A stretch of 64,000 nucleotides of DNA from BPGX01 sp035405785. GTDB lineage: Bacteria > Bacteroidota > Bacteroidia > B-17B0 > Aurantibacillaceae. The notes beneath the pieces were generated by a model that was not told the origin of the DNA, did not search any database, and saw nothing but the letters and a program-made list of their open reading frames with translations. Every line of letters begins with the position of its first letter. The first letter of the stretch is position 1. Both the position numbers and the translations under genes were made by a program. Shown here piece after piece: positions 1 to 9,102 of this stretch. The stretch is taken from assembly GCA_035405785.1 (NCBI GenBank), contig DAONJS010000006.1:109880-173879 (forward strand). Direction: 5' to 3'.

Positions 1-228
1 TTTATTTTGTTCAATAATTATGGGCAAAAAACTATTTATCGTTCCATCTCCACCATTTACAATGATATTTTCATAATTCTTACTAATTTCCAAACATTCA
101 GCAAATTGATTTTTACTTTGAATAATAAAAATGTCGTCATTAAAAGATTGCTTAATTTGTTGAATCAATCTTTGTCTATTTCTTTCTCTACCAGAAAGTA
201 AGTTAATTACAAAAAGGTTTTTTGACAT
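1..228 (-). CDS. Diacylglycerol/lipid kinase-like protein, N-terminal fragment
   Basis: An open frame starts at the ATG complementary to 226-228 and runs off the left edge after 76 codons, so only the N terminus is seen. It begins MSKNLFVINLLSG and contains NGGDGTIN near residues 59-66, the nucleotide-binding glycine motif of the DAGK catalytic domain shared by YegS/BmrU lipid kinases, diacylglycerol kinases and sphingosine kinases. The likely role is ATP-dependent phosphorylation of a membrane lipid; the exact substrate cannot be told from this fragment. NAD kinase shares a GGDGT motif and is the main alternative, but the N-terminal strand ending in an N-x-x-x-G pattern fits the lipid kinases better. 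Confidence 0.75.
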   Translation of the reverse strand, partial: MSKNLFVINLLSGRERNRQRLIQQIKQSFNDDIFIIQSKNQFAECLEISKNYENIIVNGGDGTINSFLPIIIEQNK

Positions 229-284
229 CTGTAAAAATTTTCATTTTGATAAATTGTTCATTTGTAAATTGATTTCAATATTTA

Positions 285-911
285 TTAAATAAAATAAACA
301 AGTACAGCACTAATTATCAAACTTGCTCCAGAAAGCAATCCGCTATTATGTTCTAATTGATGAAAATTAATTTTTGTAGATAATGTATCAAAAAAATAAA
401 CCCAAAATACAGAACTCACATAAGATATAATAAAATAAATCCCACTAATTATCAAAGCATATTGCCAGTCAAAAATACCGCCTACCAAATACATTCCTGT
501 TATTTCCATACAAGGCGAAAACAACATTCCAATAATGAGCAATTTTACTTGTTGATGAACATCTTTTTGTTTCAATACTTCATCTTCATGATACAAATGA
601 AAATGATGATGATAATAATGTTTGTAAATAAAATAAACACCAAGAATAAATAAAATCAAAGATGATAAAATTTTTATTGAGATAATTTGACTTAAAGAAT
701 CTGCCAAAAAACTTCCAGAAAATGCAAAAGCAAATCCCAATACAATTGTGCTCAAAATATGAGCAACACTTACTAATGAAACTATTTTTAAGGTATAAAA
801 ATAATCCCACTTATATTTTTTTTTCATAGCCATTACAGGCATCCAATGACTTGGAATAAGCCCGTGCAACACACTTAAAAAAACGACAGAAATAATTATC
901 TCAACTTTCAT
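285..911 (-). CDS. Multi-pass membrane protein, possible metal or small-ion exporter
   Basis: A 208-residue protein with about six hydrophobic helices. The first helix carries HGLIPSHWMPV, a His-rich intramembrane motif reminiscent of nickel/cobalt exporters and UreH-like proteins. A His cluster (KHYYHHHFHLYHED, about residues 97-110) lies in a loop, and a second conserved-looking motif, FSPCMEITG, lies in a later helix. The paired His motifs and the His-rich loop suggest metal handling, but this is inference and the substrate is unknown. It is followed, 56 bp away on the same strand, by the lipid-kinase fragment, so the two could be cotranscribed. A tandem palindromic repeat lies directly upstream. 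Confidence 0.6.
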   Translation of the reverse strand: MKVEIIISVVFLSVLHGLIPSHWMPVMAMKKKYKWDYFYTLKIVSLVSVAHILSTIVLGFAFAFSGSFLADSLSQIISIKILSSLILFILGVYFIYKHYYHHHFHLYHEDEVLKQKDVHQQVKLLIIGMLFSPCMEITGMYLVGGIFDWQYALIISGIYFIISYVSSVFWVYFFDTLSTKINFHQLEHNSGLLSGASLIISAVLVYFI

Positions 912-966
912 TTAATAAAAATAACATCTGCTTCTAAAAAATTTCGTTTTTACTTTACAATTATTG

Positions 967-1024
967 TAAGGGCGTATGGCGATACGCACCATTTTGTAAG
1001 GGCGTATGGCGATACGCCCCTACT
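967..1024. repeat. Two tandem copies of a GC-rich palindromic repeat
   Basis: Two direct copies (967-989 and 997-1024) of a unit with core GGGCGTATGGCGATACGCCC, an 8-bp perfect stem around a 4-base loop. The first copy is degenerate at its 3' end. The same unit recurs at 44883-44940 (two copies) and, with the loop in the opposite sense, at 49563-49590. The element is much more GC-rich than the surrounding DNA and sits between the thiolase gene and the membrane-protein gene. Confidence 0.8.
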
Positions 1025-1052
1025 AAATATAATCATTGAAAAAAATCAAGAA

Positions 1053-2237
1053 TTATTTTACATTTTCAATCAACATTGCACTGGCTCCACCTCCACCATT
1101 GCAAATTCCCGCTAAACCATACTTTCCATTATTTTGTTTCAACACATTGATGAGTGTAACAATAATTCTTGCTCCTGATGCTCCTAATGGATGTCCTAAT
1201 GATACTGCACCACCATTCACATTTAATTTTTCAAGTGGAATATTCAAAATCTTTGCATTCACCAATGCTACTACTGAAAATGCTTCATTGATTTCAAAAT
1301 AATCTATATCTGATATTTTTAGTCCTGCTTTTTCTGCGGCTAATGGCATTGCTTTGGAAGGTGTTGTGGTAAACCAAGTTGGCTCTTGTTCTGCATCTGC
1401 ATAAGAACGAATAATTGCTAACGGTTTTAAACCTAATTTTTCTGCTTTTTCTTTGCTCATCAATACAACTGCTGCTGCTCCATCATTAATTGTAGATGCA
1501 TTTGCAGCTGTAATAGTTCCATCTTTTTCAAATGCAGGTTTTAATTGTTTTAATTTTTCAAAATTCACATTTTTATATTCTTCATCTTCTGCAACAACTA
1601 CAGTTCCTTTTTTACCTTGAACTTCCACAGGAACAACTTCATCTTTGAATTTACCTTTTGCCCATGCATCAGCAGATCTTTGATAAGACATAATTGCATA
1701 GTTATCTTGCTCTTCACGACTAATTTTATATTCTGTTGCACACACTTCAGCACAACTACCCATAATCTTTCCTGAATAAACATCTAATAATCCATCTTTA
1801 CTTATACCATCTATTAAAGTAGCATTTCCAAATTTTGATCCCCATCTGTTAGTTTCGGAATAATAAGGTGTCAAACTCATACTTTCCATACCACCTGCTA
1901 CCACTACATCATTATCGCCCAGCATAATACTTTGTGCTCCAAGCATAATAGATTTCATACCAGATGCACACACTTTGTTTATAGTAGTACAAGGTACATT
2001 ATCTGGAATACCTGCAAATCTTGCGGCTTGACGAGCAGGAGCTTGTCCTACATTAGCTTGCAAAACATTTCCCATAAATACTTCCTGAACTTCCGCAGGA
2101 TTTAATTTAATTTTTTCAAGAGCACCTTTAATAGCCGCAGCACCTAATTTTGTTGCAGAAACTGAAGATAAACTTCCACCAAAACTTCCTAATGGCGTTC
2201 TAACTGCAGAAACAATGTACACAACTCTTTTTTCCAT
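1053..2237 (-). CDS. Acetyl-CoA C-acetyltransferase (thiolase)
   Basis: A full-length 394-residue thiolase. It condenses two acetyl-CoA to acetoacetyl-CoA, or cleaves 3-ketoacyl-CoA in the reverse direction. Visible signatures are the nucleophilic Cys in NKVCASGMKS (Cys90), NEAFSVVAL, GHPLGASGAR and the C-terminal catalytic CNGGGGASAM. A longer frame starts at 2264, but a TATATTTG -7 element at 2254-2261 would place the transcription start downstream of that codon, so the start is the ATG at 2237 (MEKRVVYIV). It is a single gene; no hydroxyacyl-CoA dehydrogenase or CoA transferase is adjacent, so whether it serves catabolism, ketone metabolism or polyhydroxyalkanoate synthesis cannot be told. 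Confidence 0.93.
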   Translation of the reverse strand: MEKRVVYIVSAVRTPLGSFGGSLSSVSATKLGAAAIKGALEKIKLNPAEVQEVFMGNVLQANVGQAPARQAARFAGIPDNVPCTTINKVCASGMKSIMLGAQSIMLGDNDVVVAGGMESMSLTPYYSETNRWGSKFGNATLIDGISKDGLLDVYSGKIMGSCAEVCATEYKISREEQDNYAIMSYQRSADAWAKGKFKDEVVPVEVQGKKGTVVVAEDEEYKNVNFEKLKQLKPAFEKDGTITAANASTINDGAAAVVLMSKEKAEKLGLKPLAIIRSYADAEQEPTWFTTTPSKAMPLAAEKAGLKISDIDYFEINEAFSVVALVNAKILNIPLEKLNVNGGAVSLGHPLGASGARIIVTLINVLKQNNGKYGLAGICNGGGGASAMLIENVK

Positions 2238-2253
2238 AATTTTAAATTTTCTG

Positions 2254-2261
2254 CAAATATA
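2254..2261 (-). promoter_or_regulatory. -7 promoter element TATATTTG for the thiolase gene
   Basis: Perfect match to the Bacteroidota TAnnTTTG -7 consensus, 17 bases upstream of the thiolase ATG at 2237. No clear -33 TTTG is seen. It rules out the longer upstream start codon. Confidence 0.65.
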
Positions 2262-2300
2262 CATAATTTAGTTGTGAGTTTTGAGTTGTAAATTTTACCC

Positions 2301-2507
2301 TCATTACGAGCGAAGCGAAGTAATCTCTATTCTCACATCGTCATTGCGAGCGAAGCGAAGCAATCCCAAAAGTATATTCCTCATCTCTGATGAGATTGCT
2401 TCAGGTATTCACCCTCGCAATGACGGGGATTTCAATACGAGATTGCTTCGGACTATCGTCCTCGTGCTGACGCTAACGGTCAGCATCCCGCACATTTATC
2501 GTCGGGA
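2301..2507. repeat. Mosaic of interspersed palindromic repeats
   Basis: The 362-bp gap between thiolase and hemL is largely repeat. It holds two direct copies of a TCATTGCGAGCGAAGCGAAG unit (2301-2325, 2339-2365), inverted counterparts ending CCCTCGCAATGACG (2392-2425) and a degenerate arm (2440-2466), then a CTGACGCTAACGGTCAGCAT hairpin (2468-2487) and a CCCG...CGGGA hairpin to 2507. The same modules recur at 52684-52903 and 55607-55694. Reading frames across it are repeat-derived and were not called. From 2508 to 2599 the gap holds short TTCACT-type repeats. Confidence 0.85.
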
Positions 2508-2599
2508 CAATGACGACAAAAACTAAAAACTATTCACTATTCGCTCTTCACTTTTCACTACATTTGACCCCACATTTTAATTCTATAATTCATAACAAT

Positions 2600-3931
2600 A
2601 TGAAAAATCAAAATTCTCAAAAACTTTTTGAAAAGGCATTACAATTATTTCCTGGTGGTGTTAATTCTCCTGTTAGAGCATTCAAAAGCGTTGGCGGAAC
2701 ACCCATCTTTATTCAAAAAGGAAAGGGTTCTAAAATTTATGATGAAGATAACAACGAATACATTGATTATTGCAATAGTTGGGGACCTCTCATTTTAGGA
2801 CACGCTCATCCCAAAGTAATAGAAGCCGCTTACAATGCAATGATTAACGGCACTTCATTTGGTGCTCCCACAAAATTAGAAAATCAATTAGCCGAACTCA
2901 TTATTCAAAACCATCCTTTTATTGAAAAAATTCGCTTTGTAAGCAGCGGTACAGAAGCCGTGATGAGTGCAATCCGCCTTGCAAGAGCATACACAGGCAA
3001 AAACAAAATCATTAAGTTTGAAGGATGTTATCATGGACATTCTGATGCTTTGCTTGTGAAGGCAGGTTCTGGATTAGTAACTTTTGGACAATCTTCTTCT
3101 GCGGGTGTTCCAAAAGAAGTTATTCAGCATACACTTGTGCTTCCGTTAGATAATGAATCTGCTGTTGAAATGGCATTTAATGAGTTTGCAAATGATATTG
3201 CTGCAGTTATTATTGAACCAATACCTGCAAACAATGGATTGCTATTACAAAGAAAAGAGTATCTGCAATTTTTGAGAAACATCACACAAAAGTACAATGC
3301 TTTGTTGATTTTTGATGAAGTAATTTCAGGTTTTCGTGTGGGATTTACAGGTGCTGCAGGTTATTACAACATTCAACCTGATATTATTACATTTGGAAAA
3401 ATCATTGGTGGTGGCTTTCCTGTAGGTTCTTATGCTTCTTCAAAAGAAATTATGAAAATGGTTTCTCCTGATGGTCCAATGTATCAGGCAGGTACATTAA
3501 GTGGTAATCCAGTTGCAATGGCAGCAGGGTATGCACAATTAAGTGAGTGTTTGCAAAAAGGTTTTTATGAACAGCTCAATGCTACTAAAACTTTATTGAT
3601 AAACGAATTGAAAAAAATTATTCCTCCAAAATCCGATTTAAAAGTATTCCACTGCGAATCTATTTTCTGGATAACTTTTTCAGATAAAGAAAATTTACAA
3701 AACATTAGTGTAATAGATACTGAGTCAGATTTAAATATTCGCACAGCAAAAGATATTGATGCACAGAAAATGCAATCGTTTAATAAGTTATTTCATTTGT
3801 TGTTAGAAAATGGTATTTATCTTGGTCCATCTGGTTATGAAGTAGGATTCATCAGTGCAGCCCACACCTCAGAAGATATTGAAAAAACAGCAGAAGTGTT
3901 TTACAAAATTATTAAAGAATGGTGGGGATGA
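2600..3931 (+). CDS. hemL: Glutamate-1-semialdehyde 2,1-aminomutase
   Basis: PLP-dependent aminomutase making 5-aminolevulinate from glutamate-1-semialdehyde, the entry to tetrapyrrole synthesis by the C5 pathway. Family signatures: FPGGVNSPVRAF at the N terminus, SSGTEAVMSAIRLARA (PLP phosphate binding), YHGHSD, IFDEVISGFR, and the PLP lysine in TFGKIIGGGFPVG (about residue 270). At 443 residues it is slightly longer than the usual ~430. The start is set at the ATG at 2600 (MKNQNSQKLFEKA), which aligns with the family; an upstream in-frame extension to 2510 is repeat-derived. The expected partner hemA is not in this window; hemW, a possible later-pathway gene, is at 17.7 kb. Confidence 0.95.
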   Translation: MKNQNSQKLFEKALQLFPGGVNSPVRAFKSVGGTPIFIQKGKGSKIYDEDNNEYIDYCNSWGPLILGHAHPKVIEAAYNAMINGTSFGAPTKLENQLAELIIQNHPFIEKIRFVSSGTEAVMSAIRLARAYTGKNKIIKFEGCYHGHSDALLVKAGSGLVTFGQSSSAGVPKEVIQHTLVLPLDNESAVEMAFNEFANDIAAVIIEPIPANNGLLLQRKEYLQFLRNITQKYNALLIFDEVISGFRVGFTGAAGYYNIQPDIITFGKIIGGGFPVGSYASSKEIMKMVSPDGPMYQAGTLSGNPVAMAAGYAQLSECLQKGFYEQLNATKTLLINELKKIIPPKSDLKVFHCESIFWITFSDKENLQNISVIDTESDLNIRTAKDIDAQKMQSFNKLFHLLLENGIYLGPSGYEVGFISAAHTSEDIEKTAEVFYKIIKEWWG

Positions 3932-3958
3932 TGTGAGTGAAGAGTGAAAAATGAAAAA

Positions 3959-3977
3959 CACTGACATTTATGTCGGT
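3959..3977. repeat. Short palindromic repeat, ACTGACATTTATGTCGGT type
   Basis: The 19-bp sequence at 3959-3977 is repeated exactly at 25063-25081, and a related piece in the opposite orientation lies at 49641-49660. The core GACATTTATGTC is a perfect palindrome. Both exact copies follow the stop codon of a plus-strand housekeeping gene (hemL, accD) and sit next to TGAAAAGTGA-like short repeats. The rest of the 3932-4157 gap is AT-rich with no supported gene. Confidence 0.7.
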
Positions 3978-4157
3978 TTTGAATAATTGATTTTACAAAA
4001 AATTCCGAAGAGATGAAATGATGACAATTTAGAATATTCACACATGCCGTAAGAGACAGAAAATAAAAGCGTAAGAAAAGAAAAGTGAAAAATAATTTAT
4101 TTAGAAAGTTACATTTTTGTTGATAAAGTTTCTTTTCATAACAAATAATTTTTATGT

Positions 4158-4952
4158 CTATTTCCTTTGATATACTCCATAATCCCAATTTCTATTTACT
4201 CCTCTATACCATAACCTATATATACTCCATGGTAACATCATTTCATACCATCCCTCATCTGATTTATATATTTTGCATTCTTTTTTCTTATCACATCTTA
4301 TCATTGTAAGTATAAAATCATTATTAAAAATATAAAAATCAATTGTACTTTTTACATCAAATGGTAACAAATATTCTTCCTTTCTAATTAGTTTATAATT
4401 ATTAAAAAATACATTACAATCAAGGGCACAATTATTAAGAAATGAATACATAACTGTATCTTCATTACCATCACTCTTTCTATATAATACAGCATAAACT
4501 TCATTAAATAAGTTTGAATAAATCATAAAAATACTACTATCTTTTATATTCCATTTCTTTTTATCCAAAATTAAATAATATTTTGTTGAATCTACATATA
4601 CTGTCGTTGTGTCTAAATACAACTTATTATCTTTATGATAATTTCCCTGATAAAATATGTAAAATCCATGATAAGAAAATAAAAAATTTTTTTTAAGTTT
4701 CCTATATTTCATATTAACCACTTCGTATGGTCTATTAAATGTATTTAAAATCAGTGTATCTCCTTTAAAATAATATCTACCATAACTCTTAACATTTTCC
4801 GAATAAGTAAACTCAAATAAACTATCATTCTTAAATTCTAATTTCCCATATCCATTTAATCCACAATAACATTCTTGTGAATAAAATTTATTCTGAATAA
4901 AAATTAAAATAATAGGCACGATCAAAAATTTATTCCTTCTTATTATATTCAT
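4158..4952 (-). CDS. Exported protein of unknown function
   Basis: A 264-residue protein starting MNIIRRNKFLIVPIILIFIQ, a signal peptide with likely cleavage near residue 25 (FYSQEC), then CYCGLNGYGKLEF. The mature part is rich in Tyr, Asp, Lys and Asn and has no motif I recognise. It begins 8 bp after the stop of the 1342-residue T9SS cargo gene on the same strand, so the two are probably one operon. Its small size, beta-rich appearance and lack of a sorting domain would suit a periplasmic or outer-membrane-facing accessory, which is inference only. Confidence 0.65.
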   Translation of the reverse strand: MNIIRRNKFLIVPIILIFIQNKFYSQECYCGLNGYGKLEFKNDSLFEFTYSENVKSYGRYYFKGDTLILNTFNRPYEVVNMKYRKLKKNFLFSYHGFYIFYQGNYHKDNKLYLDTTTVYVDSTKYYLILDKKKWNIKDSSIFMIYSNLFNEVYAVLYRKSDGNEDTVMYSFLNNCALDCNVFFNNYKLIRKEEYLLPFDVKSTIDFYIFNNDFILTMIRCDKKKECKIYKSDEGWYEMMLPWSIYRLWYRGVNRNWDYGVYQRK

Positions 4953-4960
4953 AATCTACA

Positions 4961-7900
4961 TTATCTTATCAAAGTTACATTTCCTTTCTTAAAAATTTCT
5001 TTTCCATTAGGACATTTGGCTTTCAAATAATATCCAAACACTCCCACATCTGCATCCCTGCCTTTATATTTACCATCCCATCCTTTATGCTTATCATTAG
5101 TTTCAAAAACTAATTCTCCCCATCTGTTATACACAGCAAAATAAACTTCATTAATCAAATATCCTCTTACATACAAAACATCATTATTACCATCTCCATT
5201 TGGTGTAAAAGTATTAGGTACAAACACATCCGATTCTTTACATTCACTATCAATGACTACCAAAATAACAGTAGCTGTTTTGGTACAAAAACCATCATTA
5301 ATAATAACCGTGTATGTTGTGGTTTGAGATGGAGAAGTTGCCGCAGTATAAGTATTATAGGGTAATACAAGATTAGAAGGATACCATGTTACAGAATTTC
5401 CAGTAGGTGCAAGAGCAATAAGTTGTGCTGTTTGTCCTGATAAAATAGTATCTGGAACAACTATTGCACCGACTGAACTTGCTGATAGTGTAGAGATATT
5501 GACTGATGTAAATAATGAATAAACGCAGGTATCTCCAAGTGTATTGATGGTAAATATATCCACTGTGTATGTAGTAGATGTAGTAGGCGTTGCAACTGGA
5601 TTAGAAATAGTATAACTATTCAAACTACTTGAAGGCGACCAATTGTATGCAAATCCACCCGTTGCATTTAATGTATATGAATTACCTAAACAAATGGTTG
5701 TACTTGTATTTACACTCACAGGCATTGGTTGTGCAATATTTAATGGCTTTTGAATTGTATCGGTACATCCATAAGCATTAGTTACTATCAATGAAACATT
5801 GTAATTGCCTCCATTAGTATAAAAAACAATTGGATTGGCAATTGTAGAAGTTTGTCCGTCTCCAAAACTCCAGTAGTATTGAGTAACATCATTGCTTGAT
5901 AAATTAATAAAATAAGCATTTCCACCACAGGAATTAGTTGTAAAAGAAAAATCAGCAACAGGTTTGGGATTGACCACAATTTGAGTAGTTAATGTTTTAC
6001 TACAATGTGGAGAATATGTAGTATCTGTAATGGTTACAGAATAAATAGTTGTAACAGTAGGAGATACTGAGATATTGGATGCGGTAGGATTAGATACACT
6101 TAGTGTTGGTGTCCACTGATAATTAGTACCACCACTTGCTGTTAGTGTAATGCTTTCTCCATTACAAATTGTATCTCCTGATGAAACAACAGGAACGAAT
6201 GGTTGCAAATTAAAAACTTGTGAAACACTGTCTTTACATCCATAATTATTTTTCACTACTAATACAGCAGTATATGTACCCGCAGTTGTACTTGTAAATA
6301 CCGGACTTGTAACATTACTTGTAAATGTTGATGGCGGGAAATACCATTGCATAGATTGCAAACTTGCAGATGTAGTATAATTACCATTGAAATATACACT
6401 ATCTGAACAAGAAGTTGAATATGAAATTGAAGCACTAATAGGTGGATAAACATTGATGATAAAACCAACGCTATCCTTTGTTTTACAAAAAACACTGTCA
6501 TTGATAACTAAATAAGCAGTGTATGTACCCGCACTGGTATAGGTAGCCACAGGGTTTAATGAAGTAGAAGTAACAACCCCATTACCTAAATTCCACTGAT
6601 ATTGAAAAGTATTGGTACATTGATTATTGAATTGAACAGTAAGCGGAGCACAACCAGAAGTAGCAGTAGAAGTAGCGGTTGGATTTTGAAAATCAATTTT
6701 AAATACACCGTTATTACAATTAAAAGAATGATTGGGATTTCCGGGCGTATTAGGCCATGCTCCTGGTGTAACAGGGAAATCCTGATTTCCGCCACATCCT
6801 GCACATACAGATTGATAGATATTTCCACATTTATCAAAACGAGATGTACCACCATCTACATGCTCATGACTGATTGGCCCACCAAAGTAACTACCAAATA
6901 CAAGATTACTCAAATTTGGACTAAATGCCATTAAATAAAAATTATATCCATCAGTTGTAGATTGAATAGCATTCATCAAAGGCATTCCGCCTGTTGATTG
7001 TAAAAAAATAATATTACCGCCCCACCCTGATAAATAAATATATCCACAACCATCTATAGCAAAAGCAGAAGGTGAAATGTCTGTTTTGTTTAAAGCACTT
7101 CCAAACACTGTACTCAAAACAATAGAATTGAGTTGTTGATCTAAAACAGAAATAAATTGATGTCTTCCGGGATTATTGTAAACACTTCCTATCACAGGCA
7201 TATTACCTATTGATTGACCATACACATAAATTCTGTTTTGTGGGTCTCTTCTTACAAAATAAGATTGATCATAATTGTTTGTGCCGATATAAGTACTTCT
7301 TAATAAATTACCTGTAAATGGATTTATTTTTACAATGAATCCATCTGCTTTTCCGCCATTGTAAGAAGTTGAATATGCACCTGATGTTGTTGGAAAATCA
7401 AAACTTGTAGTACCTCCTGTTGCATAAACAAATAAAGAATCAGTAACTTCCAGTGAATTACCACAGTCATTATTTGATCCACCGACATAAGAACTAAAAA
7501 TCAAATTACTCAAATTACTATTGAATACACATAATACAGCATCTTGCTTTCCACCTAATGTATTATCAAAAGCATTGGAAGTAGTAGGAAAATCGGATGA
7601 ACGAGTGGAACTAAATATGTACACATTATTATTTTTATCTAATTGAATTTCTCCACGATACTGATCGCCATAATTAAACATCAAAGAATCTGGCGGATAT
7701 TCAGTTACTGTTCCATAACCAGAAGTATACGTTGTAATAACATTGGTATGATTTACGCCATCATTATCACTTCCACCAATGAATGTAACCCCCAGTAAAT
7801 TACTTAAACTTCCATTTAGTTTAGCAATATAAATATCTGTTCCATTACTAAAACTGGTTCCATTAAATACAAATGTAAGAACAGGACCTCCACCAAAGGT

Positions 7901-8989
7901 GTTATCCCATGAAGTTGGAAGCATTGGAAGATCAGGAGAACTGGTAGCACCATAAAAATATACATTATCATTTTCATCTACTACAATGCTAGTTACAATT
8001 TCACTAAAACTTCCCCCAAAATAAGTAGATGCAATTAAATTTGTACCCGACGAATTATATTTTGTAAGCACCACATCAATTTGTGTATTAGCACCCGGCG
8101 TGCTGCCATTGTATGTAATATCATAAGCCCCAGTAGTAGTAGGATATCCAGGACCAAATACTGTTCCGCCACTGATTAAATTCCCACTCATATCATAAGT
8201 AGCAGTCATTCCAAAATTATCTGCTGTAGATCCACTTTGTGCCGCAAAAATCAAATTAGGATCAATGATTAAATCATAATCTGAATTATAACCTTTTGGA
8301 AACTTAAATGATACTACATTATTTTTCAATTCAAATAAACAAGGTACTTCTACAATTTTATCATCAATAACTTGATATGCATAAGGTTGTTTTTCAACGA
8401 TCTCTTCAAAAACTAATTGAATATGTAGTTCTTTGTTTTTAAGAAAAATTTTACTCACACCTTCATATTGCATTTGAATTTTTTGGGGAGATGAATTTTT
8501 ATGAACAATAAAATTATACTTTATACCATTACCTGCTGAAATTGCTTCATAATCAATGCCTTCATAGATATTTTCTAAAATTACTCTTTGATAATTTTTG
8601 ACAAACGATGCCCACTTTTTAGAATCATTTCCAATGAAAAAATTTTCATAATCACTGCCTTCATTGAACTTTTTTACTGAGGAAATTTTTTGTGCATTCA
8701 GAAACTTTAATTGAAATGCATGACCTTTGAATTTCAAATCATCTACTTTTTTTGCACCTCCTTCGTGAAATGTTCTGAATTTTTTCTTGTCAAAAAAATT
8801 AAATGTCAATTTATCTTTTTCAACAAATAATACACCACCATCTAATGTTGATCTAAATAAAACATTCTCATTCCACTGCCCTTTGTTTTCAGAAAATTTT
8901 ACATAAGAATAATTTTGTGGAGTAATTACTCTTTGAGAATATATTACGACCGAAAGTAAACAGAAAGATATGATTAAAAATTTTTTCAA
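4961..8989 (-). CDS. Large T9SS-secreted protein with SBBP and PKD repeats and a gliding-associated C-terminal domain
   Basis: A 1342-residue surface protein. An N-terminal signal peptide (MKKFLIISFCLLSVVIYSQ) is followed by a domain with FSENKGQWNENVLFRS typical of DUF7948-like N-terminal regions. From about residue 250 to 770 run SBBP-type beta-propeller repeats (patterns such as NSSGTNLIASTYFGGS, SNLIFSSYVGGS). Then come PKD-like domains (CAPLTVQFNNQC, YYWSFGDGQTS) and a C-terminal domain with FVPNTFTPNGDGNND and YNRWGELVFET, the gliding-motility-associated type B T9SS signal. The start is TTG at 8989: an in-frame TAG directly precedes it, and no ATG lies near the signal peptide. It is probably cell-surface or adhesive. 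The exported protein at 4158-4952 follows it. Confidence 0.92.
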   Translation of the reverse strand: MKKFLIISFCLLSVVIYSQRVITPQNYSYVKFSENKGQWNENVLFRSTLDGGVLFVEKDKLTFNFFDKKKFRTFHEGGAKKVDDLKFKGHAFQLKFLNAQKISSVKKFNEGSDYENFFIGNDSKKWASFVKNYQRVILENIYEGIDYEAISAGNGIKYNFIVHKNSSPQKIQMQYEGVSKIFLKNKELHIQLVFEEIVEKQPYAYQVIDDKIVEVPCLFELKNNVVSFKFPKGYNSDYDLIIDPNLIFAAQSGSTADNFGMTATYDMSGNLISGGTVFGPGYPTTTGAYDITYNGSTPGANTQIDVVLTKYNSSGTNLIASTYFGGSFSEIVTSIVVDENDNVYFYGATSSPDLPMLPTSWDNTFGGGPVLTFVFNGTSFSNGTDIYIAKLNGSLSNLLGVTFIGGSDNDGVNHTNVITTYTSGYGTVTEYPPDSLMFNYGDQYRGEIQLDKNNNVYIFSSTRSSDFPTTSNAFDNTLGGKQDAVLCVFNSNLSNLIFSSYVGGSNNDCGNSLEVTDSLFVYATGGTTSFDFPTTSGAYSTSYNGGKADGFIVKINPFTGNLLRSTYIGTNNYDQSYFVRRDPQNRIYVYGQSIGNMPVIGSVYNNPGRHQFISVLDQQLNSIVLSTVFGSALNKTDISPSAFAIDGCGYIYLSGWGGNIIFLQSTGGMPLMNAIQSTTDGYNFYLMAFSPNLSNLVFGSYFGGPISHEHVDGGTSRFDKCGNIYQSVCAGCGGNQDFPVTPGAWPNTPGNPNHSFNCNNGVFKIDFQNPTATSTATSGCAPLTVQFNNQCTNTFQYQWNLGNGVVTSTSLNPVATYTSAGTYTAYLVINDSVFCKTKDSVGFIINVYPPISASISYSTSCSDSVYFNGNYTTSASLQSMQWYFPPSTFTSNVTSPVFTSTTAGTYTAVLVVKNNYGCKDSVSQVFNLQPFVPVVSSGDTICNGESITLTASGGTNYQWTPTLSVSNPTASNISVSPTVTTIYSVTITDTTYSPHCSKTLTTQIVVNPKPVADFSFTTNSCGGNAYFINLSSNDVTQYYWSFGDGQTSTIANPIVFYTNGGNYNVSLIVTNAYGCTDTIQKPLNIAQPMPVSVNTSTTICLGNSYTLNATGGFAYNWSPSSSLNSYTISNPVATPTTSTTYTVDIFTINTLGDTCVYSLFTSVNISTLSASSVGAIVVPDTILSGQTAQLIALAPTGNSVTWYPSNLVLPYNTYTAATSPSQTTTYTVIINDGFCTKTATVILVVIDSECKESDVFVPNTFTPNGDGNNDVLYVRGYLINEVYFAVYNRWGELVFETNDKHKGWDGKYKGRDADVGVFGYYLKAKCPNGKEIFKKGNVTLIR

Positions 8990-9102
8990 CTATTTTTTTG
9001 ATGTGAAATTTACGAAATTTTTTATAGAAAATAAAATAAGGAAATATAAAATGGAGAAAATACAATTATTAAAATTTGTATTATTGTGCCCAATATATAA
9101 AA

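Noticed and set aside
2281..2526. An 81-residue plus-strand frame upstream of hemL
   Set aside because: It is encoded wholly by palindromic repeats (SLRAKRSNPKS and similar), as are other apparent frames across the same repeat type.
3901..4188. A 95-residue minus-strand frame over the hemL end
   Set aside because: It overlaps hemL, spans the palindromic repeat at 3959-3977, has no family match and has no promoter or supported start.
4961..8989. Several minus- and plus-strand frames inside the large T9SS cargo gene
   Set aside because: They are shadows of the 1342-residue reading frame, without starts, promoters or family matches.
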